64,000 bases of DNA, taken from positions 1 to 64,000 of the forward strand of contig JANXDB010000054.1 in assembly GCA_025060015.1 (NCBI GenBank). The letters run 5' to 3'. Under the pieces are notes generated by a model. The model had not been told where the DNA came from, did not search any database, and worked only from the letters and a program-made list of their open reading frames with translations. The translations under genes were made by a program, and so were the position numbers. The stretch comes from Caldimicrobium sp. Lineage in GTDB: Bacteria > Desulfobacterota > Thermodesulfobacteria > Thermodesulfobacteriales > Thermodesulfobacteriaceae. Shown one piece after another: positions 25,816 to 33,788 of the stretch; position 1 is the first letter of the stretch; each line of letters opens with the position of its first letter.

Positions 25816-26181
25816 TCACCCCTTGTTTTTTAAGATTTTTACCTCAGGCTTTATTAAAAAACCTCCCTTAGGGGGTTTTCTTTTCTCAAAACTTTCAGAT
25901 AATCTCTTAATCTTTTCAGAGGGATTGTATGACAAGGCTTTATTTAAAAATCTCTGGGCTTCTTTAATCTTCCCATCTTTAAGATAATCCGCTGTCCTTT
26001 TAATTATTGCCCTCTCTCGATCTTTTATGTAAGAGGTTTTGTCCTGAAAGGCAAAAAGAGAAGGCAACTTTATGACTTCTAGACCTTGACATCTTGGACA
26101 AGGAGGGTAGTCATCCATAGGACCTAAAAGAGCTTCAAAGGTCTCTCCACATTTTTCACATTGAAAATCATAAAGTGGCAT
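25816..26181 (-). CDS. FmdB-type zinc ribbon protein
   Basis: 121 residues. The first 45 form a FmdB/CxxC_CxxC zinc ribbon: MPLYDFQCEKCGETFEAL, then CPRCQ, with two CxxC pairs. The rest is charged and helical (RTADYLKDGKIKEAQRFLNKAL, TPR-like) and is not typical of the shortest FmdB proteins. The family name comes from a putative formamidase regulator, but the function is unknown. First gene of the nine-gene operon; it has no Shine-Dalgarno, and its promoter ends 6 bp before the ATG. Confidence 0.85.
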   Translation of the reverse strand: MPLYDFQCEKCGETFEALLGPMDDYPPCPRCQGLEVIKLPSLFAFQDKTSYIKDRERAIIKRTADYLKDGKIKEAQRFLNKALSYNPSEKIKRLSESFEKRKPPKGGFLIKPEVKILKNKG

Positions 26182-26187
26182 ATCTTA

Positions 26188-26215
26188 AATCTAATGCACT
26201 TTTTCAGGTTATCAA
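26188..26215 (-). promoter_or_regulatory. Promoter of the FmdB-ispE-prs-guaA operon, predicted leaderless
   Basis: Minus strand: -35 TTGATA (26215-26210), 16-bp spacer, -10 TAGATT (26193-26188), then six bases and the ATG at 26181. The transcription start should coincide with the A of the start codon, and there is no purine-rich ribosome site. Confidence 0.75.
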
Positions 26216-26543
26216 CTTTTGAGACCTTTAACAGCTAAAATCCTCTACAAATATCGATTTCTTCCTCTCAAGAGAAAGGTTGTTATAGAATGATATTAAA
26301 CCAGCCTTGAAGCACAATTTTTCCCGTAGTTTTGGATTTCAACTGGTAAAATTTTCAATCTTTTGACCATTTAAAAATGTGGTTTTGTGCTTATTATACA
26401 TATTGAAACTAATCAGCAGGGGGTAAGTCATGAAAAGAACATGGGAAAAAACCAGTTTGATAGGCTGGTGTCCTCTTTATACCCTTTTAGGGATATCAAC
26501 ACATAAAAAGAGCTCCAAGTTTAGGGAAACCTTTGCCTCTATC

Positions 26544-26572
26544 TTGACAATCCCCTTAAGGATATTTAAATA
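26544..26572 (+). promoter_or_regulatory. Promoter of tRNA-Leu
   Basis: -35 TTGACA (26544-26549), 17-bp spacer, -10 TAAATA (26567-26572). The expected start near 26579 leaves about 20 nt of 5' leader for RNase P to remove. Confidence 0.75.
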
Positions 26573-26599
26573 AGAGAAATACATGGAGCTATAAGGGAA

Positions 26600-26682
26600 G
26601 CGGGAGTGGCGGAATGGTAGACGCTCCGGACTTAGGATCCGGTGGGGATATCCCCGTGGGGGTTCAAGTCCCCCCTCCCGCA
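26600..26682 (+). tRNA. tRNA-Leu (anticodon TAG)
   Basis: 83 nt. Acceptor GCGGGAG (26600-26606) pairs with CTCCCGC (26675-26681) and the discriminator is A. The anticodon stem CCGGA/TCCGG encloses CTTAGGA, giving TAG. A long variable arm (GGGGATATCCCC) marks it as class II, as for Leu. The T arm is GGGGG/CCCCC around TTCAAGT. CCA is not encoded. Confidence 0.97.
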
Positions 26683-26704
26683 TTAAAATCTTAAAAGTCC
26701 GTTC

Positions 26705-27697
26705 ATGCCTGTCTTACTTACGGCATATCTCCTGCTCTCAGCTGTCATCTTTTATTGCGGAGCGAGAATATCCAAATATGGTGACATCTTAGCAGAAAAG
26801 ACAAGCCTAGGTGGGACATGGATTGGCTTGGTGGTAGTAGCCTCTGTCACCTCACTTCCAGAGCTATTCACTGGAATTAGTGCTGTTACCATAGTTGATG
26901 CCCCAGACATAGCCATAGGTAATGTCCTTGGAGCCTGCGCCTACAACCTACTTTTAGTGGCCCTCCTGGATGCCGTCCATGGCAAAATGCCACTCTCTTC
27001 AAAGATTCACATAGGTCACATTATCTCAGCCACTTCTGGAATTCTTCTCTTAAGCATAGTATCCCTGAGCCTTATCCTAAGGGACATAATTACACCCTTG
27101 GGCTGGATTGGCCCTTATTCACTATTAATCCCCTTGATTTACATTCTAACCATTCGAATGCTTTACTATTACGAAAAAAGAAGGCTCTCTCATTATGTTA
27201 AGGAAAGAGCCATTGAACTGCGACACGAAGCTGTCTCCACTAAAAAAGCCTTACTTTACTACTCTCTTAATGCCTTTGCCGTGATTGTAGCTGCTCTCTT
27301 TCTTCCTAAGATAGGTATTGCCTTAGCAGAGGCTACCGGCTTAAATCAGACCTTTATTAGTGGAATCTTTATCGCCTTTAGCACCACTCTTCCAGAAATA
27401 GTTGTTTCCTACACTGCAATCAAAATGGGTGCCATTGATCTAGGCATTGGTAATATCCTTGGAAGTGTGCTATTCAATTTATTTATCTTAGCCATAGATG
27501 ATTTTCTTTACTTTAAAGGAGCTCTTTTAAATAGTTCTGATCCACGACATCTCATATCGGCTCTCACAGTAATTTTTATGTTAGGCACATTAATTGTGGG
27601 TATCATCTACCGCACAGAGAAAAAGACTTTCCTTTTGGCCTGGGACTCCATCATCATAACCCTTACCTTCATAATTTATCTTATGCTTTTATACTGA
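26705..27697 (+). CDS. Sodium/calcium antiporter family membrane protein
   Basis: 330 residues, about ten TM helices, with the internal duplication of the CaCA superfamily. The alpha-1 repeat reads TSLPELFTGISAV...IAIGNVLGACAYNLLL (about 52-85). The alpha-2 repeat reads ISGIFIAFSTTLPEIVVSYTA...LGIGNILGSVLFNLF (about 216-258). The acidic residues in both repeats bind the cation. It exchanges Ca2+ or another cation for Na+ or H+; the substrate is not certain. The ATG lies 22 bp after tRNA-Leu with no clear Shine-Dalgarno, so it may be read through from the tRNA promoter. No partner gene. Confidence 0.88.
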   Translation: MPVLLTAYLLLSAVIFYCGARISKYGDILAEKTSLGGTWIGLVVVASVTSLPELFTGISAVTIVDAPDIAIGNVLGACAYNLLLVALLDAVHGKMPLSSKIHIGHIISATSGILLLSIVSLSLILRDIITPLGWIGPYSLLIPLIYILTIRMLYYYEKRRLSHYVKERAIELRHEAVSTKKALLYYSLNAFAVIVAALFLPKIGIALAEATGLNQTFISGIFIAFSTTLPEIVVSYTAIKMGAIDLGIGNILGSVLFNLFILAIDDFLYFKGALLNSSDPRHLISALTVIFMLGTLIVGIIYRTEKKTFLLAWDSIIITLTFIIYLMLLY

Positions 27698-27837
27698 TTT
27701 TTGGAACATAAAGTCCCCCTGATCTTTGAAACACTAATCAATAGAATAAACCCTCTTCTCCTTAGAAGAGAGTAATCCCCACCTTGGTTGATTTATCTGT
27801 CTATTTGACTTAGGAGACTCAGGGGCTTGAAAATCTG

Positions 27838-27865
27838 TTGAAAAATTTTAAGAGTGGATTATTAT
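27838..27865 (+). promoter_or_regulatory. Promoter of tRNA-Glu
   Basis: -35 TTGAAA (27838-27843), 16-bp spacer, -10 TATTAT (27860-27865), about 12 bp before the mature tRNA 5' end. The upstream gene-free stretch (27698-27837) shows no hairpin with a T-run that I can identify. Confidence 0.65.
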
Positions 27866-27877
27866 TACCAAAGATCT

Positions 27878-27950
27878 GCCCCCATCGTCTAGTGGCCTAG
27901 GATACTGGCCTCTCACGCCAGAGACACGGGTTCGAATCCCGTTGGGGGCG
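27878..27950 (+). tRNA. tRNA-Glu (anticodon CTC)
   Basis: 73 nt. Acceptor GCCCCCA (27878-27884) pairs with TGGGGGC (27943-27949); the discriminator is G. The anticodon stem CTGGC/GCCAG encloses CTCTCAC, giving CTC. The T arm is CGGGT/ATCCCG around TCGA. CCA is not encoded. Six T follow directly (27951-27956). Confidence 0.97.
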
Positions 27951-27959
27951 TTTTTTCTT

Positions 27960-29291
27960 GTGAATAGAGTTGATTTTCTATTAATAAATCCCTGGATCTA
28001 CGATTTTTCAGCCCATGACTTCTGGCTCAGACCTTATGGTCTTCTAAAGTTTGCAGGGAAGCTTCGCAAAGAGGGTTATACCCTCTTTTTCCTTGATCTT
28101 TTAGATCCCTTTCATCCCAGACTTCCGAAAGTCCCAAAGAGAAAGGCCTTTGGAACGGGACATTTCTACAAAGAGGTAATCCCTAAGCCCACCTACTTCT
28201 TAGATGTTCCTCGAAAGCTCTATCGATATGGGCTACCCTTTGAAGTGTTTAAGGAAGAAGTTATCAAGCTTCAATTCAGTGCTGTAATGCTTACCTGCAC
28301 ACTTACCTACTGGTATCCAGGGCTCTTTTATCTTCTGCGATTTTTCAGCGAATTTTATCCAGAAATACCGATCTTTATCGGAGGGATATATGCTAGGTTA
28401 TGCAAAGATCATTTGCAGTCTTTTATTGAAAAACACATCTCAAGCCCTGTGAAGATCGTACTCGAGGACTTAGACACCTTCGTAGATGGTTTAAAAAAGA
28501 AATTCATTCCCACAGGAAATCCCCTGGCTCATGATTATCCAGCCTTTGATCTTCAAAGGAGACTTCCGTATGTGATCCTTCAGACCTCTTTTGGCTGTCC
28601 TTTCTCCTGTCCCTACTGTGCCTCAAGGAGGCTAAATCCCCTTTTTAAACAAAGGGATCCATGGGAGGTAGTTGATGAGATACTCTTTTGGCATACCCGT
28701 TTTGGGGTTATAGACTTTGCCTTTTATGATGATGCCCTCCTGGTGAACTTTGAAAACCACCTTGGAATAATAATAGAGTCCCTACTCCAAAGAAACCTTA
28801 AGCTTCGCTTTCACACCCCAAATGCCCTGCATGCTCGCTTTATAACAGGGGATGTTGCGCATCTATTGAAAAGGGCTGGCTTTACTACCATACGCCTTGG
28901 TTTTGAGAGATTGGAGGAGCGCATAGACAATAAGGTCACCACCGAAGAATTTATAGAGGCAGTTCAAAACTTAAAGGAGGCAGGATATACCAGTAGAGAG
29001 CTTGGAGCCTATGTGCTCTTTGGTCTTCCCGATGAGGATTTTGAAGGGGTAAAGAAAAGCCTCTTCTTCCTTGAAGGCTTAAGAGTAGCACCCTTTCTAG
29101 CAGAGTTCTCTCCTGTCCCAGGGACCTCTCTATTTGAGATATCAAAAAGCACTTCACGATACCCCATAGAGGAGGATCCCCTTTTTCACAACAAAAGCGT
29201 TTTTCCGGCACTAAAGAAACCTCCCTGGGAGAGGATACAGGAGATAAAGGACCTTGCCCGAGGAATACGCACAAGGCTAAATAATCTATGA
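27960..29291 (+). CDS. Radical SAM protein with N-terminal B12-binding-like domain
   Basis: 443 residues from the GTG at 27960 (VNRVDFLLINPW); a TTG at 27942 in the same frame lies inside the tRNA and is rejected. The N-terminal 180 residues look like the Rossmann/B12-binding domain of class B-type enzymes (LLKFAGKLRKEGYTLFFLDLLDP, EIPIFIGGIYARL). The radical SAM core has C213-x3-C217-x2-C220 (CPFSCPYCASRR) and FAFYDDALLVN. No usual DxHxxG cobalamin motif is seen, so cobalamin binding is uncertain. The reaction is unknown. It has no ribosome site and begins 9 bp after tRNA-Glu. Its 3' end overlaps convergent purB by 6 bp. Confidence 0.85.
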   Translation: MNRVDFLLINPWIYDFSAHDFWLRPYGLLKFAGKLRKEGYTLFFLDLLDPFHPRLPKVPKRKAFGTGHFYKEVIPKPTYFLDVPRKLYRYGLPFEVFKEEVIKLQFSAVMLTCTLTYWYPGLFYLLRFFSEFYPEIPIFIGGIYARLCKDHLQSFIEKHISSPVKIVLEDLDTFVDGLKKKFIPTGNPLAHDYPAFDLQRRLPYVILQTSFGCPFSCPYCASRRLNPLFKQRDPWEVVDEILFWHTRFGVIDFAFYDDALLVNFENHLGIIIESLLQRNLKLRFHTPNALHARFITGDVAHLLKRAGFTTIRLGFERLEERIDNKVTTEEFIEAVQNLKEAGYTSRELGAYVLFGLPDEDFEGVKKSLFFLEGLRVAPFLAEFSPVPGTSLFEISKSTSRYPIEEDPLFHNKSVFPALKKPPWERIQEIKDLARGIRTRLNNL

Positions 29292-30617
29292 GATCTCTCC
29301 AAATACCCTTTTAAAGATGGTATCTACATGTTTAAGATAGATTTTCATGTCAAAGATTTTCTCAATTTCATCTTTAGACAGATAGGTTTTAATTTGCTCA
29401 TCTTTCAAGATTTCCTCCTTGAAGGATAAAGTTTCATCATGCCATACTCTCATAGCTATATCCTGAACAAGAAGATAGGCCTCCTCTCGAGTAAGGCCTT
29501 TATTCACCAGGGCTAGAAGTAGATATTGCGAAAAGATAAGTCCCCTTGTTAGAGCTAAGTTCCTCTGCATCCTTTCAGGGTATACCTGTAGATTTTTCAA
29601 GACATAGCTCAACCTTGCCAGTGCGAAATCTGTCAGAGTAGTTGCCGAGGGGATTATCATTCTCTCTACCGAAGAGTGACTGATATCTCTTTCATGCCAA
29701 AGGGACACATTTTCAAGGGCTGGTATTGCGTATGCCCTGATAGTTCTTGCTAAACCACAGAGATTTTCCGTTAGGATGGGGTTCCTTTTGTGTGGCATAG
29801 CGGAAGAACCCTTTTGGCCTGCTCCAAAGGGCTCTTCTGCCTCTAAGACCTCGGTCCTTTGAAGATGTCTTATTTCGGTTGCTATCTTTTCAATTGAAGA
29901 GGCAAGAATGGCCAGGGCACAGAGATATTCGGCATAGCGGTCCCGAGGAACAACTTGATTAGATATGGGTTCTGGCTTAAGCCCAAGCTTCTCACAGGTA
30001 TAGGCTTCTACTTCAGGAGGAAGATGGGCAAAGGTTCCCACTGCTCCTGATATCTTGCCGTAAGATATGTTTTCCTTTGCTCGAAGAAGCCTCTCTTTGT
30101 TGCGTTTCATCTCCTCATAAAAAAGAGCAAACTTCAATCCAAATGTGATGGGCTCGGCATGTATACCGTGGGTCCTACCAATCATCGGAGTATCCTTGTG
30201 GGCAAAGGCCCTCTCCTTTATAATTTCCAATAGGTTATCAAGACCCTCAAGAATTATCTCCATGGCCTTTCTCATCCTATATGCCATAGCAGTATCAAGC
30301 ATATCCGAGGAGGTCATCCCTAAGTGAAGGTACCTTGCTGAAGGACCAACAAGCTCTGCTATATGGGTTAAAAAGGCAATCACATCATGCCTTGTCTCCC
30401 TTTCAATCTCCTCAACCCTTTTCACGTTTTCAGTGGTAAAGCCCTGTTCTAAGTAAGGAGTGAGTTTCTCTTTTAGGATTAGATAGTCTTGCTCTGGAAC
30501 CTTGCCAAGCCTATACCAGGCTTCCATGGCATAAAATTCAACCAAAAGCCAGCTCCTTAGTTTTTCTTCCTCACTCCATAGTTTTACCATGACCGGACGA
30601 CTATATCTTAGAATCAT
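29286..30617 (-). CDS. purB: Adenylosuccinate lyase
   Basis: 443 residues from the ATG at 30617, which has AAGGGG 7 bp upstream; a TTG at 30635 lies before that site and is not used. Cleaves SAICAR and adenylosuccinate in purine synthesis. THIAELVG...LHLGMTSSDMLDTA near 85-110 and MIGRTHGIHAEPITFGLKFA near 145 carry the catalytic and substrate residues. The superfamily signature GSSAMPHKRNPILTENL lies near 268-284. A single-gene unit here. Confidence 0.97.
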   Translation of the reverse strand: MILRYSRPVMVKLWSEEEKLRSWLLVEFYAMEAWYRLGKVPEQDYLILKEKLTPYLEQGFTTENVKRVEEIERETRHDVIAFLTHIAELVGPSARYLHLGMTSSDMLDTAMAYRMRKAMEIILEGLDNLLEIIKERAFAHKDTPMIGRTHGIHAEPITFGLKFALFYEEMKRNKERLLRAKENISYGKISGAVGTFAHLPPEVEAYTCEKLGLKPEPISNQVVPRDRYAEYLCALAILASSIEKIATEIRHLQRTEVLEAEEPFGAGQKGSSAMPHKRNPILTENLCGLARTIRAYAIPALENVSLWHERDISHSSVERMIIPSATTLTDFALARLSYVLKNLQVYPERMQRNLALTRGLIFSQYLLLALVNKGLTREEAYLLVQDIAMRVWHDETLSFKEEILKDEQIKTYLSKDEIEKIFDMKIYLKHVDTIFKRVFGEIS

Positions 30618-30707
30618 ATAACACCCCTTTGCCAAATGGAATTTATTTTAAGGAGGTTTCTATTTTACCAGATTTATGTCCCTTAGCAAAAATTAAGGCT
30701 CTATACC

Positions 30708-30735
30708 TTGTTTTTTGAAGATTTTTCTTTAGAAT
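30708..30735 (+). promoter_or_regulatory. Promoter of the DUF3782-like gene, predicted leaderless
   Basis: -35 TTGTTT (30708-30713), 16-bp spacer, -10 TAGAAT (30730-30735), then seven bases and the ATG at 30743. Transcription should start at or within 1-2 nt of the ATG. There is no ribosome site. Confidence 0.65.
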
Positions 30736-30742
30736 TTTACTT

Positions 30743-31510
30743 ATGAGGCAGAGAAAAAAAACTCTAACTAAACATCAATTACGTCAGATCATCTTAGAAA
30801 AATTGCCAGCCCTACTTGAAAAGGAACCCCCTCTTCGAGATTTCATTGCAGGCTTTTTTAAGACCCATTTTTCAGAAAAGGAGCAAACCGAAAGAGATAT
30901 CAAATTTCTCATGGAGGAAATCGTTAGGCTCCGTGAAGAAAGTGAAAAACGTTGGACTGAGGCTTTGCAGAGATTAGATGAGCAATCAAAAATACTCGAT
31001 GAACACTCTAAAATTTTAAGGGAACATTCCAAAATTTTAAGGGAACATTCAGAAAGGTTGGAGCAACTATCAAAGGAGCTCATATCACTCAGAAAAAGGC
31101 AGGATGTGCAGATTGTGGCTTTAGGTGCTCGATGGGACATCAAATCTGAAAACACCTTTAGAAATGCCTTAAAAGGTCTTCTTGAGGAGACCTTCCCGAT
31201 TAGGGTGGATAGATACGAAACTACTGATCTTGATGGAGAGGTCTTTGAGGGACATCCAGGAAAGATTGTGGAACTTGATCTTATTATTCGTGACGGAGAG
31301 CTCATAGTTGCAGAGCTTAAATCCTCAATAAGTCCAGCGGATGTATGGATCTTTGAAAAGAAGGTAAAACTCTTCGAAAAGAGAGAAGGGAAAAAGGTCC
31401 ATAAGAAGGTCATTATTTCTCCCATGATTGATCCCAAGGCCCTGGATTTTTGCAAAGAGTTAAATATTGTGGCATATACCGATGTGCCCTATCCAGAAGA
31501 GGGATTATAG
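30743..31510 (+). CDS. DUF3782-like coiled-coil PD-(D/E)XK nuclease
   Basis: 255 residues. The N-terminus (LRQIILEKLPALLEKEPPLRDFIAGFFKTHF) is followed by a long heptad coiled coil (about 45-125). Its middle is four near-identical heptads (DEQSKIL, DEHSKIL, REHSKIL, REHSERL). The C-terminal half has a restriction-endonuclease-like core: E near 135, then VELDLIIRDGELIVAELKSSI near 172-191, giving the D...E-x-K pattern. Proteins with this layout occur in many copies in thermophiles and Cyanobacteria and have no settled function; nuclease activity is inferred from the motif. It is followed 19 bp later by malate dehydrogenase, which has its own strong ribosome site. Confidence 0.75.
   Translation: MRQRKKTLTKHQLRQIILEKLPALLEKEPPLRDFIAGFFKTHFSEKEQTERDIKFLMEEIVRLREESEKRWTEALQRLDEQSKILDEHSKILREHSKILREHSERLEQLSKELISLRKRQDVQIVALGARWDIKSENTFRNALKGLLEETFPIRVDRYETTDLDGEVFEGHPGKIVELDLIIRDGELIVAELKSSISPADVWIFEKKVKLFEKREGKKVHKKVIISPMIDPKALDFCKELNIVAYTDVPYPEEGL
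30977..31060 (+). repeat. Four 21-bp in-frame direct repeats encoding coiled-coil heptads
   Basis: Units at 30977-30997, 30998-31018, 31019-31039 and 31040-31060. The second and third share long identical tracts, such as AAAATTTTA. Each encodes one seven-residue unit of the coiled coil, so copy-number change by slippage would lengthen or shorten the stalk without breaking the frame. Confidence 0.85.
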
Positions 31511-31529
31511 ATCTAAGGGAGGAGGTGAA

Positions 31530-32456
31530 ATGAAACTCAGCATTATAGGTGCAGGAGCCGTAGGCACAAGCTGTGCTCATTGGGCTTTGGTGAAGAGGGT
31601 TGCTCAGGAAATTGCACTTTTTGACATAGTACCTGGTTTAGCCAAAGGCAAAGCTCTTGATGTTGCCCAAAGTGCCCCTCTCTTTAATTTTTCTGGAAAG
31701 ATCTACGGAACTGAAGATTTTTCCCTTCTTGAGGGAAGCGATGTGGTAATCATTACCGCAGGAAAACCACGAACACCCGGTATGAGCAGAGAAGATCTGC
31801 TTAAGATTAACGCCGAAATAGTTAAGTCCTGTGCCGAAAAGATTCGTCTATATGCTCCCAATAGCATTGTCATCGTTGTCTCCAACCCCCTTGATGCCAT
31901 GGTTTATGTGGCCTACAAGGTAACCGGTTTTCCTAAAGAGCAAATCATGGGAATGGCTGGAGTTTTAGACTCAGCAAGGTACAGATATTTTATAGCTGAA
32001 ACCTTAGGAGTTTCACCCAGGGATGTCCAAGCTCTGGTTATGGGTGTTCATGGAGATCTAATGCTTCCACTGATAAGACTTGCCAATGTGGCTGGAATTC
32101 CAATCACAGAGCTTCTGTCTCGGGATAAAATCGAAGAAATAGTCATTAAAACCAAGTATGGTGGTGGCGAAATCGTCAATCTCTTGAAAACAGGAAGCGC
32201 CTTTACCACACCAGGGCTTGCAACCATAGAGATGGCAGAAAGTATCCTAAAGGATGAAAAGAGGGTCCTTACCTGTTCAGTGTTACTTGAGGGAGAGTAT
32301 GGTATAAATGGTGTTTTCCTTGGAGTCCCTGTGATTGTCGGAAGAAGGGGAGTAGAAAGAATTCTTGAGATACACCTCGAACCTGAGGAACTAAGTGCCC
32401 TCCATCAAAGCGCCAAAGCCTGCCAGGAGTTGATAAACGCCTTACCTGAACTATAG
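31530..32456 (+). CDS. mdh: Malate dehydrogenase (LDH-like, NAD-dependent)
   Basis: 308 residues from the ATG at 31530, preceded by GGGAGGAGGTGA. A longer frame from 31467 overlaps the upstream gene and is not used. The NAD-binding start KLSIIGAGAVGTSCA, the substrate Arg-rich loop ITAGKPRTPGMSREDLLKIN near 75-95, SNPLDAMVYV near 115, and the catalytic GVHGD near 170 identify a type III, LDH-like malate dehydrogenase. The paired arginines of the loop favour malate/oxaloacetate over lactate. TCA-cycle or reductive-branch role. The 3' end overlaps convergent arsC by 6 bp. Confidence 0.95.
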   Translation: MKLSIIGAGAVGTSCAHWALVKRVAQEIALFDIVPGLAKGKALDVAQSAPLFNFSGKIYGTEDFSLLEGSDVVIITAGKPRTPGMSREDLLKINAEIVKSCAEKIRLYAPNSIVIVVSNPLDAMVYVAYKVTGFPKEQIMGMAGVLDSARYRYFIAETLGVSPRDVQALVMGVHGDLMLPLIRLANVAGIPITELLSRDKIEEIVIKTKYGGGEIVNLLKTGSAFTTPGLATIEMAESILKDEKRVLTCSVLLEGEYGINGVFLGVPVIVGRRGVERILEIHLEPEELSALHQSAKACQELINALPEL

Positions 32457-32867
32457 TTGTTTGATCAATGTTTCAACGGATCTTTTTATCTCTTCTCTAA
32501 TCTCCCTTAATCTCTGTAAAATCTCTTCCTTTGATCCCTCTAACTTAGCTGGATCTGGAAAAGACCAATGAATTAACCTTGCTGTGGGCAAGTATGGACA
32601 GGACTGCCTTGCAGAATCACAAAGAGTCACCACCAGATCAAGGCTCTCCACAGGTATTTCCTCTAATCCCTTTGGCCTTGCAGAGCTTAGATCAAAACCC
32701 TCTTCTTGCATAACCTCCACCACTAAAGGATTTACCTCCTTTTCAGGTAGGGCACCAGCAGAGTAGACTTCTATCTCCTTTTTATACAAATTAGCAAAGT
32801 ATTTCCCATAGGCCTCTGCCATCTGACTTCTTGCAGTATTTCCAGTGCAAATAAAGGCAATCTTCAT
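32451..32867 (-). CDS. arsC: Arsenate reductase, thioredoxin-coupled type
   Basis: 138 residues. The low-molecular-weight phosphatase fold: P-loop CTGNTARSQMAEAY (C7...R13-S14). The two additional redox cysteines come in VTLCDSARQSCPYLP (near 82 and 89), and the DP pair is in HWSFPDPAKLEG near 105. The extra cysteines separate ArsC from tyrosine phosphatases and allow reduction by thioredoxin. No ars operon (efflux pump, ArsR) is adjacent, so it may be a stand-alone detoxification gene. A protein phosphatase role is the main alternative. Confidence 0.85.
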   Translation of the reverse strand: MKIAFICTGNTARSQMAEAYGKYFANLYKKEIEVYSAGALPEKEVNPLVVEVMQEEGFDLSSARPKGLEEIPVESLDLVVTLCDSARQSCPYLPTARLIHWSFPDPAKLEGSKEEILQRLREIREEIKRSVETLIKQL

Positions 32868-32957
32868 ATTACTTAGATTTTGCTTTAGCGTGATTTCATT
32901 TTACAATATAACACACTCTTGTTAAATTTACATTAAAAAGTTAGGTGTCTGTAATCC

Positions 32958-33788
32958 ATGACTGGTATTCTATACGTGGTATCTCTTCCCATTGGAAACC
33001 TAAAGGACATTACTTTACGAGCTTTAGCGGTCTTAAAGGAAGTAGACCTTATTCTCACAGAGGATACTAGAAGCTTTCAAAAAATTGCCAAAGCTTATGA
33101 AATTCCACCTAAAAAATTAATCAGTTTTTACCGAGAAAAGGAGATTAAAAAGGAGGATAGGATCATAGAGATTCTGAAGGAGGGGAAAAAGATTGCTCTG
33201 TGTAGTGAAGCGGGAACCCCTCTCATCTCTGATCCCGGAAGTAGATTAATTCAAAGGGCTTATCGAGAGGGGATAAAGGTTGTGCCTATCCCTGGTGCTT
33301 CAGCCCTCAGCTGTGCCCTTTCTGTCTCCGGAATAGATCTATCAGAGGGATTCGTCTTTCTTGGCTTTCCTCCTAAAAAAGAAAAATTACTCCGAGAGAG
33401 ACTTAGCAAGATTCCCCCTGATCTACCCCTAATCCTTTTTATTTCTCCCCATGATTTCCCTGAAATCATTGCACTCCTACTTAAGATTCTTGGCAACAGA
33501 GAGGTCTTTTTAGCAAGAGAACTAACCAAGTTTCACGAGGAGTTACTTCTTACCACTTTAGATGAGCTATCTAAAAGAGAGGCAGTGCGAGGAGAGATTA
33601 CCATTGTTGTGGGGAGACCATATGGAGAAGAATTTCAAGTAAAAGAGAAGCCTTCAGTTGAACACTTACAGAGAAGATATCTTGAGCTTAAAGCCAGGGG
33701 GTTGCGAAAAAGAGAAATAGCAAAGATCTTGGCAGTAGAACTTGGGATAACCGCCAAGGATATCTATGAAGTGATTAGGAATCTTTAA
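32958..33788 (+). CDS. rsmI: 16S rRNA (cytidine(1402)-2'-O)-methyltransferase
   Basis: 276 residues. A tetrapyrrole-methylase-fold SAM enzyme that 2'-O-methylates C1402. LYVVSLPIGNLKDITLRAL, LILTEDTRSF, ALCSEAGTPLISDPGSRLI and VVPIPGASALSCALSVSG are textbook motifs in the first 120 residues. LARELTKFHEE lies near 185. It modifies the same nucleotide as RsmH, which is encoded in the dcw operon. The stop overlaps convergent ispG by 4 bp. Confidence 0.97.
   Translation: MTGILYVVSLPIGNLKDITLRALAVLKEVDLILTEDTRSFQKIAKAYEIPPKKLISFYREKEIKKEDRIIEILKEGKKIALCSEAGTPLISDPGSRLIQRAYREGIKVVPIPGASALSCALSVSGIDLSEGFVFLGFPPKKEKLLRERLSKIPPDLPLILFISPHDFPEIIALLLKILGNREVFLARELTKFHEELLLTTLDELSKREAVRGEITIVVGRPYGEEFQVKEKPSVEHLQRRYLELKARGLRKREIAKILAVELGITAKDIYEVIRNL

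Larger units (their letters stand above)
26182..26599. other. 418-bp stretch between the FmdB gene and tRNA-Leu, no convincing gene
   Basis: The left end carries the FmdB-operon promoter (26188-26215) and the right end the tRNA-Leu promoter (26544-26572). In between I see AT-rich sequence with a distant 8-bp inverted pair (AAGCACAA near 26311, TTGTGCTT at 26384-26391). A 47-codon plus-strand frame (26430-26573) has a GGGGG box 7 bp upstream but no recognisable product. No rRNA, SRP RNA or riboswitch signature was recognised. Confidence 0.5.

Noticed and set aside
26477-26683. 68-codon minus-strand frame starting MREGGLEPPRGYPH
   Set aside because: It is the reverse complement of tRNA-Leu, a common false gene.
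30784-31455. 223-codon minus-strand frame opposite the DUF3782-like gene
   Set aside because: A shadow caused by the repetitive heptads; the sense frame has clear domains and a promoter.
31467-31529. Upstream extension of malate dehydrogenase
   Set aside because: It overlaps the preceding gene; a strong GGAGG site serves the ATG at 31530.
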